Virus record (IMG/VR): IMGVR_UViG_3300010396_000085
Coordinates: 1-30,279 of that record
Length of the DNA stretch: 30,279 bases
DNA from: a virus
Strand: one strand, 5' to 3'
Below, piece by piece: positions 29,553 through 30,279 of the stretch (positions are counted from its first letter, which is position 1; each line of letters starts with the position of its first letter). Under the pieces are notes generated by a model. That model ran no database searches, was not told the origin of the DNA, and saw only the letters and a program-made list of their open reading frames with translations. Position numbers and translations under genes: made by a program.

Positions 29553-29915
29553 CTATACCGGAATCGGCCGCGCCTGCCGGTTCATGATATGAGGGAATTT
29601 GTTTATAGCATCATCGATCATTTCCTCGGCATTTGAATAGCCCATGCCTATAAGATTTGCATTCGATCCGGGGCGGCCGTCTACGGAGTAGTCCCACCAT
29701 GCCACGATCATTACAGGAGGCACAACCGAAACTTGATATTTCCCGGCCTCGCGGGTACTTCCCGGGGCGTATGTCCCATCGATTGTGGCCAACACATTCC
29801 TATTTATGCCGGGAAAACCCTTGGCAACACCATCCGGGTAAGGCCCATGGCCTCCTGCGAAATAATGACCCGCTGACGTTCTGGTACCTCCGAAAAAGAC
29901 CAAATGCTTATACAT
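29553..29915 (-). CDS. Conserved phage protein with WWDxSVDxRPGSN motif
   Basis: 120 residues. 'FFGGTRTSAGHYFAGGHGPY' at the start, 'TIDGTYAPG', and 'VPPVMIVAWWDYSVDGRPGS' followed by NANLIGMGYS and a helical end ('EMIDDAINKFPHIMNR') match a family of small phage proteins containing 'xIDG...WWDxSxDxRxGSN'. The start overlaps the previous stop (TAATG). It ends at TAG, after which the frame stays open for 17 codons to the next ATG. Function unknown. Confidence 0.75.
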   Translation of the reverse strand: MYKHLVFFGGTRTSAGHYFAGGHGPYPDGVAKGFPGINRNVLATIDGTYAPGSTREAGKYQVSVVPPVMIVAWWDYSVDGRPGSNANLIGMGYSNAEEMIDDAINKFPHIMNRQARPIPV

Positions 29916-30279
29916 TATTCTTGCTTTTTAGGTTGTTGAGGGTATTGAAGAATAAGCGAACGTGCGGCTTCCGCCGGAGCCTCAAAATAAGCCCCGGCCG
30001 CAATGTCGTCGATCAAATTGCGATAGGCGTATATCTCTTTTTCCAAAGCAGCTATTTTATTCGCATCGTTTTCCAAGATGGCATTCGCGGCGTTAAGCCT
30101 CTCTGCATCGGCTTTTCGTTCACGTTGAAGTTGCTCAATGAGAGAGCCGTTGAAGTCGTTTTCTGTTTTATGGTCGTGTAGAAGTGTGGCCAGTTGCGCC
30201 TCAAGTTGAACTTGGAGCTTATATCTTTCTGTATGTTCGGACTGTAGCTTATAAACAAGCGCGTCAATATATTTTGCAA
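29915..30279 (-). CDS. Coiled-coil protein, 3' part only (runs off right edge)
   Basis: About 120 codons are visible, with frame set by the base at 30277; the start lies beyond the window. The product is highly helical and charged: 'YIDALVYKLQSEHTERYKLQ', 'VQLEAQLATLL', 'RERKADAERLNAANAILEND', then 'IAALEKEIYAYRNLIDDIAA', ending in PQQPKKQE. This is a long heptad-type coiled coil. An alternative ORF in another frame over the same bases has poor composition and is rejected. The stop overlaps the ATG of the next gene. Function unknown. Confidence 0.75.
   Translation of the reverse strand, partial: AKYIDALVYKLQSEHTERYKLQVQLEAQLATLLHDHKTENDFNGSLIEQLQRERKADAERLNAANAILENDANKIAALEKEIYAYRNLIDDIAAGAYFEAPAEAARSLILQYPQQPKKQE

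Noticed and set aside
1-30279. Global TAG reassignment (alternative genetic code), suggested by the amber split and open TAG junctions
   Set aside because: The long structural genes contain no in-frame TAG over several thousand codons, the LuxR-like gene ends TAG TGA, and the sigma-like gene's TAG is followed by another stop after 14 codons. One or a few readthrough or mutated ambers are more likely.
30052-30279. 75-codon frame at the right edge on the minus strand
   Set aside because: It lies over the coiled-coil gene in another frame; the coiled-coil frame has clear heptad composition and couples to the next gene by TAATG.
1-30279. CRISPR array, diversity-generating retroelement, tRNA, integrase or insertion sequence
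   Set aside because: No regular short repeats with spacers, no reverse-transcriptase or transposase motif, no cloverleaf and no recombinase were seen.

Overview
The window reads as about 30 kb of the late (packaging, head, tail and fibre) region of a tailed phage or prophage of a Bacteroidetes host, most likely Chitinophagaceae-like. The host call rests on Sec signal peptides ending in 'AQ', mostly weak Shine-Dalgarno sites, a Bacteroidetes-type promoter candidate before the one forward gene, and structural protein families I associate with Bacteroidetes phages. No sheath gene is visible and a tape-measure gene is present, so a siphovirus-like tail is likely. No integrase, replication, lysis, tRNA or clear host gene was seen, so lytic versus integrated cannot be decided. 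All genes but one are on the minus strand and are tightly packed, with ATGA and TAATG overlaps, so the transcription order is right to left.

Right part (30279-26586): small accessory genes, several of types that recur in phages (WWD protein, GFQGFRY protein, CPC protein, Cys-rich coiled-coil protein), two exported or membrane proteins, a 42-aa lysine-rich protein, and a stand-alone LuxR/GerE-type HTH regulator. A 20-bp dyad lies between that regulator and the terminase small subunit.

Packaging region (26521-20948): terminase small subunit, sigma-factor-like protein, small CxxC membrane protein, GT4-like glycosyltransferase, two small proteins, a TylF-type methyltransferase fused to a GT9-like glycosyltransferase, and terminase large subunit. 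A glycan-building and methylating cassette thus sits between the two terminase genes.

Tail region (20923-13465): a 41-aa candidate gene, a tail-completion-like protein, two large tail or baseplate-type proteins, a small beta-rich protein, a tape-measure-chaperone-like protein and the tape measure. A forward-strand lipoprotein gene with its own promoter candidate (13162-13464) separates this from the head region.

Head and connector region (13087-6079): XkdF-type protease, scaffold-like protein, major capsid protein, a tail-tube-like protein, a rho-independent terminator, a structural protein, a portal with C-terminal winged-helix and MuF-like modules, a head-tail connector-like protein, and a structural protein whose C-terminal domain is a paralogue of the one at 16399-16761. 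Tail genes precede head genes and the portal comes late, unlike the usual siphovirus order.

Fibre region (6079-1): secreted-looking fibre or adhesin proteins. One has a pectate-lyase-type beta-helix. One is an RCC1-like propeller plus PKD-like domain split by an in-frame amber codon. Three of the four have cleavable signal peptides and the fourth has an N-terminal hydrophobic segment, which is unusual for virion proteins.
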